This document shows, piece by piece, positions 1 through 6,477 of a stretch of 10,560 nucleotides of DNA. Both the position numbers and the translations under genes were made by a program. Under the pieces are notes generated by a model that did not search any database, was not told the origin of the DNA, and was given only the letters and a program-made list of their open reading frames with translations. Source of the stretch: Firmicutes bacterium UBA5486 (lineage in GTDB: Bacteria; Bacillota; UBA4882; UBA10575); contig DIPO01000045.1 of NCBI GenBank assembly GCA_002427045.1, positions 28,365-38,924 on the forward strand, read 5' to 3'. Each line of letters begins with the position of its first letter. Position 1 is the first letter of the stretch.

Positions 1-43
1 CAACACTATATATTGTGTTGGGACCTTTTAAAAAGGACACAAC
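1..43. repeat. Two overlapping inverted repeats downstream of mntP
   Basis: Bases 1-6 (CAACAC) pair with 15-20 (GTGTTG). Bases 17-29 pair imperfectly with 30-43, with GTTG/CAAC at the outside and CCTTTT/AAAAGG inside. The two hairpins share bases 17-20, so they cannot both form completely. The second hairpin lies just past the mntP stop codon and could end that transcript, but neither strand shows a proper T-run after it. The function is unknown. Confidence 0.3.
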
Positions 44-57
44 GCAAAAAGCTTTAT

Positions 58-615
58 TCACAGTATACCTAGATGCTCAAAGAGTATTTTGAATCCCATT
101 ACAATTAAAATCAGGCCACCGGTAAGCTCCGCCTTTGATTTATACTTAGAACCAAACAGATTCCCAATTTTCACCCCAAAAAAGGAAAATAAAAAAGTTG
201 TAATACCAATTATAAAAATAGCAGGAACAATATTAATCTGTAAAAAAGCAAAACTTACGCCTACTGCTAAAGCATCGATACTTGTTGCAATCGATAATAC
301 TGTCATATTTTTAAAACTAAAAGAGGCATCTACTTTTTCACAATCGCTTTTCGCTTCGTGAATCATATTAATCCCAATTAACAAAAGCAGGGCAAAGGCA
401 ATCCAATGGTCAATTGATATTATTCTTTCTTGAAACTGCACTCCAAGAAAATAACCGATCAGTGGCATCACAGCCTGAAAACCGCCAAAAAAGCAACCCG
501 TTATAACTGCTTTTTTATAGCTCATTTGCCGCAGTGATAATCCCTTGCAAATTGCTACTGCAAAGGCATCCATTGATAAGCCAACTGCAATAATAAATAA
601 TTCAAATAGTTCCAT
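58..615 (-). CDS. mntP: MntP-family manganese efflux pump
   Basis: Encodes a 185-residue polytopic membrane protein of the MntP (former DUF204/YebN) family, which exports Mn2+ from the cytoplasm. The sequence shows the internal duplication typical of the family: GLSMDAFAVAI around Asp16 in the first half and ATSIDALAVGV around Asp114 in the second. Each half carries about three hydrophobic segments, and the FGGFQAVMP motif lies at residues 43-51. Length matches the usual 180-190 residues. The ATG start at 615 follows a GGAGGA ribosome binding site seven bases upstream. The gene stands alone behind its own promoter and a manganese-sensing yybP-ykoY riboswitch, which independently supports the metal assignment. 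It probably turns on when intracellular Mn2+ is high. Family assignment is firm; Mn2+ as substrate follows from the family and the riboswitch. Confidence 0.93.
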   Translation of the reverse strand: MELFELFIIAVGLSMDAFAVAICKGLSLRQMSYKKAVITGCFFGGFQAVMPLIGYFLGVQFQERIISIDHWIAFALLLLIGINMIHEAKSDCEKVDASFSFKNMTVLSIATSIDALAVGVSFAFLQINIVPAIFIIGITTFLFSFFGVKIGNLFGSKYKSKAELTGGLILIVMGFKILFEHLGIL

Positions 616-629
616 TTTGTTTCCTCCAT

Positions 630-677
630 TAAATCAAAAGACCCATGAGATAGCCCTATAAAGCTATCCATGAGTCT
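630..677 (-). terminator. Riboswitch-controlled terminator of mntP
   Basis: On the minus strand the arm 677-669 pairs with 647-639, and an inner stem pairs 668-663 with 654-649 across an 8-base loop. This gives about 15 base pairs (one G-U pair, one bulge), followed by TTTTGATTT at 638-630. It is a rho-independent terminator lying between the riboswitch and the ribosome binding site. Its 5' arm contains the 3' strand of the riboswitch P1 helix (668-674), so P1 and the terminator exclude each other. Confidence 0.82.
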
Positions 678-760
678 TATTCTTTAAGATAAGCCAGGCC
701 AAAAATGGCCGGTATGTTGACTTATCACCCAGCAAAGCCGGGCAAACTACTCCCTCACAG
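668..760 (-). promoter_or_regulatory. yybP-ykoY manganese riboswitch
   Basis: Read on the minus strand, the element has the conserved GGGAGUAG loop (757-750), the GUCAACAUAC segment (719-710), and a P1 helix formed by CUGUGAG (760-754) with CUCAUGG (674-668). A hairpin (GCCCGGCUUUGCUGGGU) and the GGCCAUUUUUGGCC hairpin form the internal stems. These are the signature elements of the yybP-ykoY class, which binds Mn2+. Metal binding should stabilise P1, pull its 3' strand out of the terminator arm and permit transcription of mntP, making it an ON switch. The motif reading is direct; the ligand comes from knowledge of the class. Confidence 0.9.
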
Positions 761-787
761 AATAGATATTTAATAATGTTGCTTTAT

Positions 788-816
788 ATAGTATCATAAA
801 TCCTGATTACAGGCAA
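788..816 (-). promoter_or_regulatory. Sigma-A-type promoter for mntP
   Basis: TTGCCT at 816-811 and TACTAT at 793-788 on the minus strand are separated by exactly 17 bases. Predicted transcription would begin near 781, some 20 bases before the riboswitch P1 strand, which is the expected placement. Both boxes deviate from consensus, so this is a good but not certain call. Confidence 0.6.
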
Positions 817-880
817 TGCCTTACCTTGTCTTTCCAAAGCTACGTTCTACTAATCAAATAAACCAATTTCATTGATTGTC

Positions 881-1618
881 TTAACCATTCTCATCTTCTT
901 TACTAAGAATCCCTTCATAATAAGCAGCAAGTTCCGGAAAATCATTTAATGCCGCTTTCCCTTTATTACCAAGCTTATATACTCCCCGCTCTACCCGTTC
1001 AAACCATCCATAAAAGTTATTATTCAAGATTGATAAGGTTTTTTTCCCTGTCCCTAATTCTCTTAGCTTCTTAGGTGATAATTGGCCATACTTTTTTAAA
1101 CAGCACGCTATATGAATAACATTCTCCTTATAAGCAGTCATTATCTTTTTCCCTGTACTTCCGCCTACATTATAATTACCATGCCGGCCTTGAATTTCTG
1201 CAATGATACTTTTTGTTTTTTTCTTCGCGGCCCGCATACTCTTTTCTCGATTGAAAGGGGAAGGATTTAAAATAATATCTACTAGTGGGTTCTCACCCTT
1301 CAATGAAACAGTTATCAGTCCTAATTCCAGTCTTCTAACTAAAAAGCATAAATCTTTCCACTTTCGCGAAAACATACTGTAGTTTGGTCTTGGGATAGCA
1401 ATATATACATACTCAGTCAACCGCTGGCGTTTAACCGCCTGAATTAACAGATCCAGATTCAGATTCAATTTCAACTCAATGATGATTAACTCTCCATCTT
1501 TTGAAGCTGCCAGATCACAGCCATTGACCTCAGCATGCACCTCAAAACCTAGTTTTACAAAGTAATCATGTATCGGTTGGTATAACTCCGTCTCCTGTAT
1601 TTTTTCTGATTCTTTCAT
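881..1618 (-). CDS. DUF2161-type putative PD-(D/E)XK phosphodiesterase
   Basis: Encodes 245 residues. The N-terminal 110 residues look like a restriction-endonuclease-fold domain: Glu11 in a helix, Asp35 in NGCDLAA, then an acidic strand with the E48-L-K50 signature (ELIIIELKL), followed by the QAVKRQR helix at 60-66. This arrangement fits the PD-(D/E)XK superfamily and the DUF2161 family (putative phosphodiesterases) in particular. The middle (about 127-160) is basic (RAAKKKTK). The C-terminal third (about 165-235) resembles a winged helix, with KYGQLSPKKLRELGTGKK and a short beta-wing ending in GVYKLGNKGK, and may bind DNA. ATG at 1618 follows GGAGTGA at a good distance. No methylase or helicase partner lies next to it and no signal peptide is visible, so it is probably a cytoplasmic, stand-alone nuclease-like protein. 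Substrate and role are unknown. Confidence 0.7.
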   Translation of the reverse strand: MKESEKIQETELYQPIHDYFVKLGFEVHAEVNGCDLAASKDGELIIIELKLNLNLDLLIQAVKRQRLTEYVYIAIPRPNYSMFSRKWKDLCFLVRRLELGLITVSLKGENPLVDIILNPSPFNREKSMRAAKKKTKSIIAEIQGRHGNYNVGGSTGKKIMTAYKENVIHIACCLKKYGQLSPKKLRELGTGKKTLSILNNNFYGWFERVERGVYKLGNKGKAALNDFPELAAYYEGILSKEDENG

Positions 1619-1946
1619 TATTCACTCCAAATTAATTGTAATAATATCTTAAATAGTCGGATGCTAGTTTAAGGAATTGCATAATTCAATTATTCAAAAT
1701 TCGACCACATATCTGAATTTGTGACTTAAAGATAGTAAGAGAAAGTATTCCAATAATCCCCGGATAAAACGGAGGATAAAGGAAAATGTAATCGATTACC
1801 GGGTTTAAATCATGGTTCAACACCACGATCCGGATCCCTTTTATTATGTTTAGTTTTTGTTTAGAGCTACAATTTATAATAGTACTGAGGTGGGTGAATT
1901 GTCCATTTTCCCCAGTAAATACTATTATAGAAAGGAGGAATTTTGT
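1619..1946. other. Intergenic region with short palindromes
   Basis: This gap separates two divergently oriented genes. It contains the perfect palindromes GTAATCGATTAC (1788-1799) and GATCCGGATC (1827-1836). A CCCGG/CCGGG pair (1759-1763 and 1799-1803) could close a hairpin over the first palindrome. A 91-codon minus-strand reading frame (1961-1686) spans most of the gap, but it has no convincing start or ribosome binding site and is not called as a gene. TATAAT at 1875-1880 is the best -10 candidate for the downstream lipoprotein gene; no clear -35 box precedes it. Confidence 0.4.
1876..1928 (+). repeat. Inverted repeat before the lipoprotein gene
   Basis: ATAATAGTA (1876-1884) and TACTATTAT (1920-1928) form perfect 9-base arms. 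CTG/CAG (1885-1887 and 1914-1916) can extend the stem inside, as can GGG/CCC (1892-1894 and 1911-1913). The left arm overlaps the TATAAT-like -10 box and the right arm ends two bases before the AAAGGAGGAA ribosome binding site. It could be an operator-like dyad or a 5'-leader hairpin; the sequence does not decide between them. Confidence 0.45.
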
Positions 1947-3416
1947 TTGAAAAGAAAACAAATCCGGCTGTTAATACTCATCGTGATCACTCTGTCTTTA
2001 TTTACAGGCGGATGTAAAAAAAACAAAAATAATGATCCGGTTCCGACAACAAAAATCACCATCAGCGGCAGAGTTCTCTGGGGTGGCACCACCGAGGGCG
2101 TGGAACAGGCGACTGTCACACTTGGTGCTTTATCAACCGCTTCCAAGGCGGACGGCACATTCCGGTTTACCGCTCCCGCCCCTATAAAAGGCACGCTTGA
2201 AATAAACCATGCTCAATGTGCTGAAACCTACTCCCAATATATTGACACCTCCAAAAGTATTACCCTGGCTGATGTGCTTTTGAGCCGTACTATTCATGTT
2301 TCAACAACAGGAGACGATACTGCCGGCAATGGTAGTCTGACAGAGCCATACAAGACTGTTACAAAAGCATTTTCACTGGAAGGATGGAAATGCGTAAAAC
2401 TTGCCGCAGGTACCTATGGTAGCGGAGAAAATTTCCCGATAGTGTTAAAAGAGCACGATTCGTTGATTGGTGGAAGTGAAAGCACTCAAATTAAGCATAA
2501 TAGCAGTATTATCAAAGTAGAAGGCTCAGCAGTAGTGATTGATGGAATACAATTCAGAATAGCCAGCACCGCTGCTCAGGGTTCAAACTGTATCTTAATA
2601 GGGCCGATGGATACTACAGCCGACGCAGTTATTTCCCAATGCCTGATACAGGGATGGAGTAATGGCGCGGGGATTTATGTCGGCAAAAACGCCAGCCTGC
2701 AAATTTCCGCGACAAACATATATAGCAATGCCACGGGAATTAACTTCGTGGGTACCGCAGGTAAAAAACTGCATGTACGCAATTGTAAAATTAATCAAAA
2801 CGCAGTCGGAATAAAAATCAGTTCAGGTTATAATGCAGAAGTCAATTTGGGTGACCGTGACTCAGACGGAAAAAATGATTTTAGACTCAACAGTTCAACC
2901 GCTATTCACGATAGCAGAAACAACGATACGGGAGTCATTTACGCAATCGGTAATATTTGGAGTACGATTCCGCCCCTTTCCGTAACCGGGCCTACAAAGA
3001 AAACCGGGAATTATCTGATTAGCGCTGAAAAAAATATCATCATTTTTTCACTTAAATCAAACTTGGAAGTAACTGTATTAGGCCAAGCCACCGGACTAGA
3101 ACCAAAAAAGTATGCGAATGTGCAGGTCAGTGTTGAAAACACCTCTCAAACTACGAAAGCGACTGATAGTGAAGGAAATGCTTCTTTTACGGATCTGATT
3201 GCCGGTGAATATACAGTTGGGTTTAAGGATTTACCACCCTCCGTCAGAGTCCGTGATGTGTCTGTACAGATCATAGTGGATGGTGTTAACCAGCAGACAA
3301 TTTCATTCCCTGATGGCCAAACTCTGAATGAAATAAAGTGGGAAGGCCCATTCACTCTTCAGGAAAGCACCGAACATCGCATTACTTTCCATATCTGTTT
3401 TACGCCTCTAATTTAG
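1947..3416 (+). CDS. Lipoprotein with DUF1565-type beta-helix domain
   Basis: TTG at 1947 is the chosen start. It follows AAAGGAGGAA (1931-1940) at the right spacing and gives a clean lipoprotein signal (KRK, hydrophobic core, lipobox ending GGC with Cys23). The reading frame stays open upstream to an ATG at 1857, but that start would bury the signal peptide. The 489-residue product is probably anchored on the outer face of the membrane. Residues 36-104 look like a carboxypeptidase-regulatory-like beta-sandwich (SGRVLWGG, then KADGTFRF). From about 106, HVSTTGDDTAGNGS followed by EPYKTV and a LAAGTYG turn match the start of the DUF1565 family, and about 160-360 read as right-handed parallel beta-helix repeats (AGIYVGKNASL, ATGINF, AVGIKI). 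A DRDSDGKNDF loop resembles a calcium-binding turn. Residues 371-460 form a second beta-sandwich (TDSEGNASFTDLIAGEYTVGF). The role may be surface polysaccharide binding or processing; no catalytic residues could be assigned. Confidence 0.85.
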   Translation: MKRKQIRLLILIVITLSLFTGGCKKNKNNDPVPTTKITISGRVLWGGTTEGVEQATVTLGALSTASKADGTFRFTAPAPIKGTLEINHAQCAETYSQYIDTSKSITLADVLLSRTIHVSTTGDDTAGNGSLTEPYKTVTKAFSLEGWKCVKLAAGTYGSGENFPIVLKEHDSLIGGSESTQIKHNSSIIKVEGSAVVIDGIQFRIASTAAQGSNCILIGPMDTTADAVISQCLIQGWSNGAGIYVGKNASLQISATNIYSNATGINFVGTAGKKLHVRNCKINQNAVGIKISSGYNAEVNLGDRDSDGKNDFRLNSSTAIHDSRNNDTGVIYAIGNIWSTIPPLSVTGPTKKTGNYLISAEKNIIIFSLKSNLEVTVLGQATGLEPKKYANVQVSVENTSQTTKATDSEGNASFTDLIAGEYTVGFKDLPPSVRVRDVSVQIIVDGVNQQTISFPDGQTLNEIKWEGPFTLQESTEHRITFHICFTPLI

Positions 3417-3428
3417 TATGACTCCTAA

Positions 3429-3644
3429 TTACTTATCCCCCTGAAACCATGGAATCACCGACCGGCTAGAAGAGGGTTTGTTTACATTCATCGACAACAA
3501 CGGAAAGTATACGACGTAAAGCTCAACCCCATTTCTGTAAAGGAAAGAACGCTATGGATTATGAAGGATTACAACGACATTCTTCCCCCTACTTTACCTG
3601 AAAAAAGCGGTTTACTACTGGCACGAACATCCACCCGTGGCTAA
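3429..3644 (+). pseudogene. Probable frameshifted gene remnant
   Basis: This frame is open for 71 codons with protein-like content (VYDVKLNPIS, KERTLWIMKDYNDILPP) but has no usable start near its left end. The neighbouring frame, open from 3445 to 3519, reads HGITDRLEEGLFTFIDNNGK and joins smoothly onto VYDVKL if one A is restored in the short A-run at 3504-3506. The simplest reading is a decayed fragment of a former gene with a one-base deletion. I do not recognise the family. It could also be chance open frame, since only about 65 codons are involved. Confidence 0.35.
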
Positions 3645-3705
3645 AAATCTGTCATAACTCTTACCGGGCGAGGAAAGATAAACCCTTCAAGATCTTCCTA
3701 TGGCA

Positions 3706-3743
3706 AAGCCCTCGTCCTTGCCAACAGGCAAGAACGAGGGCTT
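3706..3743. terminator. Strong terminator-like hairpin
   Basis: Bases 3706-3722 pair with 3727-3743 in 16 of 17 positions (one C/A mismatch) around an AACA loop, with a GC-rich lower stem. On the plus strand it is followed by CGTTTAT, only a weak T-run; on the minus strand TGCC follows. It probably ends transcripts arriving from the left (lipoprotein gene or the remnant after it) and may work in both directions. Confidence 0.65.
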
Positions 3744-3777
3744 CGTTTATAAAAAAGATAGGGCTAATTTTGTTAAT

Positions 3778-3825
3778 TCAACCAAAAATTGCAAGACGCG
3801 GTTTAACGCTGACGGCCTCAACCAT
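3778..3825 (-). CDS. Possible 15-residue micro-ORF
   Basis: On the minus strand, GAAGGA is followed seven bases later by ATG and a 15-codon frame reading MVEAVSVKPRLAIFG before TGA. The strong hairpin at 3706-3743 lies about 35 bases further on. Ribosome binding site, start, short frame and hairpin together look like a tiny transcription unit, a leader peptide, or the surviving 5' end of a deleted gene. No family is recognised, and frames this short occur easily by chance. Confidence 0.22.
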   Translation of the reverse strand: MVEAVSVKPRLAIFG

Positions 3826-4030
3826 TTGTTTTCCTTCAAAATTAATTATAGTTTTTTCTGTAGTTTTTTGGTACAATAAGGAAGATAACTATAAACTCTA
3901 TTTGCTCCTAAAGCAAACAAAGTCGCACATCATGATCTTTTGTTGAAAAAAGGCTGATTAAAAAAGTGCTTCTCCATTATTCCCTTTAGTTTTAATATCA
4001 ATTTAAATACTAAATTCGGAGTGTGATAAA

Positions 4031-4702
4031 TTGCTTGAGATCTTCATCCAGTCACTACTGATTGGTTATTCCGGTGCTATAATGCCTGGTTCATTACTCA
4101 CATATACCTTGGATAAAAGTATAAAAACAGGTGCTAAAGCAGGTTTAATGATTTCAATCGGCCATGCCTTACTCGAACTTATACTGGTAATGCTGTTCCT
4201 TTTAGGTGTTGGTAAATACCTGGGTACAGCATTTGCCAAATCGATCATCGGGATACTGGGCGGTATCGTTTTGCTGTTTTTTGGTATAAGCATGGTTAAA
4301 GATAGTTTCCTGGGAAAAGTATCTATTGATTTTACAAATGAACATAATATAAAATCCGGTAACCTAGTAATCGGAAGTGCACTGGTCAGCGCAGCAAATC
4401 CTTATTTTATAGTTTGGTGGGCTGCCATTGGCCTTGGACTTATTATGAATGCCTATAATACCTTTGGGCTTATCGGAGTCAGCCTCTTTTACCTGGGGCA
4501 TATACTCTCCGATTTTACCTGGTATACATTTATCTCTCTGCTGGTCAGCAAAACAAGAACCTTTATTAATTTGAAAGCCTATAAAATAATCATAATCATT
4601 CTGGGTCTTAGTCTGATTGGTTTTGGCACCAGTTTTCTAGTCTCATCAGCTAAAATTGTTTTCCACCACGAAAACTCAATAAATCAGCACTTAACTCCTT
4701 GA
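4031..4702 (+). CDS. LysE/RhtB-superfamily exporter
   Basis: Encodes 223 residues with about six hydrophobic segments, the topology of the LysE superfamily of amino acid and small-metabolite exporters. The family landmarks are the N-terminal G-A-I-M-P-G-S motif (15-21, the counterpart of the usual GPGP-like signature) and the N-P motif at 123-124 leading into FIVWWAAIG. Length fits the usual 200-225 residues. TTG at 4031 is the start because GGAGTG (4018-4023) lies seven bases upstream and no better in-frame start is near. The 3' end runs 53 bases into the oppositely oriented glycohydrolase gene, so the last 17 residues (HHENSINQHLTP region) are encoded in shared DNA. The exported substrate cannot be told from sequence. 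Confidence 0.85.
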   Translation: MLEIFIQSLLIGYSGAIMPGSLLTYTLDKSIKTGAKAGLMISIGHALLELILVMLFLLGVGKYLGTAFAKSIIGILGGIVLLFFGISMVKDSFLGKVSIDFTNEHNIKSGNLVIGSALVSAANPYFIVWWAAIGLGLIMNAYNTFGLIGVSLFYLGHILSDFTWYTFISLLVSKTRTFINLKAYKIIIIILGLSLIGFGTSFLVSSAKIVFHHENSINQHLTP

Positions 4703-5654
4703 AATTAAAGTCATTAACAGCTAAAATCTTTTCCTGGCAAAAAGTTGGTATCCCATCGATACCGGTGAACGCTCCACAGATACCGCAAGCAATCGCCCCA
4801 ATCGTATCACAGTCACCACCGAGATTGGCCGCCAACAATCCGGCACGGTACGGATCACCATTAGCCAATTTAAACAAGGCCAGTGCTGTTGGCACACTTT
4901 CAGTTGTTTCAACTCCTGCGCCAATTAGATTATAGAGTTTTTCCATCGCCTCTTCCGGCAACACGCTCTCCTCAACGATCCTTAAAGCCCAGTACGTTCG
5001 GGCAATAATCGAAGCACCAAAAGTATCGTGGCCTCTCTCATCCCCGATCCTCATTGCTTTAACCGCATTATTCAAGATCTCTTCCAAAGAAGCGCCTTCC
5101 AAAGCAGTAGAGACGGCAGCAGCTACGGCAGCAGCTCCGGCAATCGCGATATTCGTGTTATGAGTTGGGAGGCAAGCTTGTTCTACATTATCCACTAGCC
5201 CTGTCAAGTTTTCAATCGGGCTAATAATACCCACGGGCACAATTCGCATCGCCGCGCCGTTAGTAGTGCCCATTTTCCCGCTCTCCTCAAGAGGAACTCC
5301 CTCCTTAATTGCTGCTAACGCCCGTTTCGAACTTGGCCCCAACATATTGGTTTCTAAGGCGTTATTTTCCGCTACCAATTCTAAGAGTTTAGTTACAATC
5401 GTCTCCGGCCTAACCCGACCATTATCGGCAATCAGCGCTTCAGCCACTTTAATAGTTTGCATCGTATCATCAGTCACCTCTCCGGCTTGCATCCCGTCAG
5501 CCACTAAATGACCGGGAGGACCGGGAAGGAACTCAGTAATCTCACCAAAATAGTCTTTTACTTTTCTCCGCGACCATAACTCCGAAGGCATTCCCAACGC
5601 ATCCCCAAGAGCTACCCCTAATAATGCTCCATACGCTCTTTTTTTTATATCCAA
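4650..5654 (-). CDS. ADP-ribosylglycohydrolase (DraG) family hydrolase
   Basis: A 334-residue enzyme of the ADP-ribosylglycohydrolase family (PF03747), members of which use a two-metal (Mg/Mn) centre to hydrolyse N- or O-glycosidic bonds to ribose. Visible landmarks are GALLGVALGDALG near the N-terminus (9-21), the metal-ligand motif TDDT (61-64), the TNGAAMRIVPVG core, HNTNIAIAGAAAVAAAV, GHDTFGA, and the C-terminal metal motif GGDCDTIG (279-286). All expected acidic ligands appear present, so it should be active. TTG at 5654 is preferred because AGGAGGG (5669-5663) lies eight bases before it; the frame extends to another TTG at 5690 without a good site. It is the last gene of the ECF operon, 22 bases after ecfT. 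The substrate is unknown; a role on the imported ribosyl compound or on ADP-ribosylated protein are both possible. Confidence 0.88.
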   Translation of the reverse strand: MDIKKRAYGALLGVALGDALGMPSELWSRRKVKDYFGEITEFLPGPPGHLVADGMQAGEVTDDTMQTIKVAEALIADNGRVRPETIVTKLLELVAENNALETNMLGPSSKRALAAIKEGVPLEESGKMGTTNGAAMRIVPVGIISPIENLTGLVDNVEQACLPTHNTNIAIAGAAAVAAAVSTALEGASLEEILNNAVKAMRIGDERGHDTFGASIIARTYWALRIVEESVLPEEAMEKLYNLIGAGVETTESVPTALALFKLANGDPYRAGLLAANLGGDCDTIGAIACGICGAFTGIDGIPTFCQEKILAVNDFNFKELSADLLSFRGGKQF

Positions 5655-5662
5655 AGTTTTAT

Positions 5663-5669
5663 CCCTCCT
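5663..5669 (-). promoter_or_regulatory. Ribosome binding site fixing the glycohydrolase start
   Basis: AGGAGGG on the minus strand, eight bases before the TTG at 5654. It supports the shorter form of the protein over the longer frame from 5690, which would overlap the end of ecfT by 14 bases. Confidence 0.75.
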
Positions 5670-5676
5670 ACTATCT

Positions 5677-6477
5677 TTACAATCGTCCAATACCTTGAAC
5701 CCGTAAATAAATACCTACCACCGTTACTGCCATAAAAAGCATAATAAAAATATAATCTAATCCGTTCATACTAATCTCTTCTAGCGATGTCTGTCTGGCG
5801 GCGGCACCATAGCCTCTGTTCAACATGGCGACCGCCAATCGGTCCGACATATAAAGAGACTGGACCAAGAGCGGAACCATAATTGGAATATACGCTTTGA
5901 CTCTACTGAACAGGCCTTTTTCATCAAAATTTGCGCCACGAACCTTTTGTGCGTTAAAGACCATTTCTACCTTCTTTTGCATGGTAGGAACAAATCTAAT
6001 GCCGGTAATAATTAGAAACGAAACGTTTGACGGTAAACGAGACATTTTCATTACTTGCAAAAAATGATCCAAGGGTGTGGAACAAGTCAAGATTGAAGAA
6101 AGAATTACCATATTAAAAATTCGTAACACCAATGTTGCGCCATATAATACGCCACCGCTTGAGATTTCAAACCAACCCTTTTTATAAAAAACCACTTTAG
6201 CCGCTGGAATGACAAAGTTTTCTGCCGGATATGTAAAAGCTGTGATCAACATAATGAACAATAAGATTGGAGCAACCGGCCTTAAAATCGCCGAAATCTT
6301 GCGTATCGGTAGACCTAAATAAAAAAGGAGGAAAGTACTAAACACTGCCAGTAACAGATTATAAAGTGGATTAGTAAAAAAGAAAAGTAACACCATAAGG
6401 GCAGTAAAAGCTACCAGTTTTGCCCGGACATCCAAGCGATGAATGATCGTCGCTCCAGGATAGTAATCAACAAACAT
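5677..6477 (-). CDS. ecfT: ECF transporter transmembrane component EcfT
   Basis: A 266-residue integral membrane protein, the T component that couples the ECF ATPases to the substrate-binding S protein. The N-terminus FVDYYPGATIIHRLDVRAKL is the usual start of the family. Four to five hydrophobic segments follow (about 22-55, 64-85, 109-131, 150-165, 240-260). Two coupling-helix motifs lie at 179-181 (VRG) and 220-222 (NRG), variants of the family's Ala-Arg-Gly that contact the ATPases. The ATG at 6477 directly follows the stop codon of the ATPase gene, with GGAGGGGAG in that gene's last codons, so translation is probably coupled. It lies in one operon with an S component and a double ATPase, making a self-contained (group I style) ECF transporter. 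Confidence 0.93.
   Translation of the reverse strand: MFVDYYPGATIIHRLDVRAKLVAFTALMVLLFFFTNPLYNLLLAVFSTFLLFYLGLPIRKISAILRPVAPILLFIMLITAFTYPAENFVIPAAKVVFYKKGWFEISSGGVLYGATLVLRIFNMVILSSILTCSTPLDHFLQVMKMSRLPSNVSFLIITGIRFVPTMQKKVEMVFNAQKVRGANFDEKGLFSRVKAYIPIMVPLLVQSLYMSDRLAVAMLNRGYGAAARQTSLEEISMNGLDYIFIMLFMAVTVVGIYLRVQGIGRL

Larger units (their letters stand above)
3645..4030. other. Mostly non-coding gap before the LysE-family gene
   Basis: Apart from the hairpin at 3706-3743 and the minus-strand micro-ORF at 3778-3825, this stretch is AT-rich and shows no gene. TATAGTT (3847-3853) and AACTATA (3887-3893) form a widely spaced inverted repeat of unknown meaning. No convincing promoter for the downstream exporter gene could be placed. 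TTTAGT/TACTAA at 3985-4013 has 17-base spacing, but transcription from it would begin on top of the ribosome binding site. Confidence 0.4.

Noticed and set aside
1812..1853. 13-codon plus-strand frame starting ATGGTTCAACACC
   Set aside because: No ribosome binding site precedes it and the palindrome inside it explains the odd look better.
1686..1961. 91-codon minus-strand open frame
   Set aside because: It overlaps the ribosome binding site and start of the lipoprotein gene, has no ribosome binding site of its own and matches no family I recognise; probably chance.
3985..4013. TTTAGT/TACTAA promoter for the LysE-family gene
   Set aside because: Spacing is right, but transcription would start on the ribosome binding site, leaving no leader.
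3417..4030. Insertion sequence or prophage attachment region
   Set aside because: No transposase-like protein, matching terminal repeats or target duplication could be found; only a small frameshifted remnant and a terminator-like hairpin.
5655..5690. Longer N-terminus of the glycohydrolase from TTG at 5690
   Set aside because: It adds 12 hydrophilic residues lacking family similarity, overlaps ecfT, and the good ribosome binding site lies inside it.
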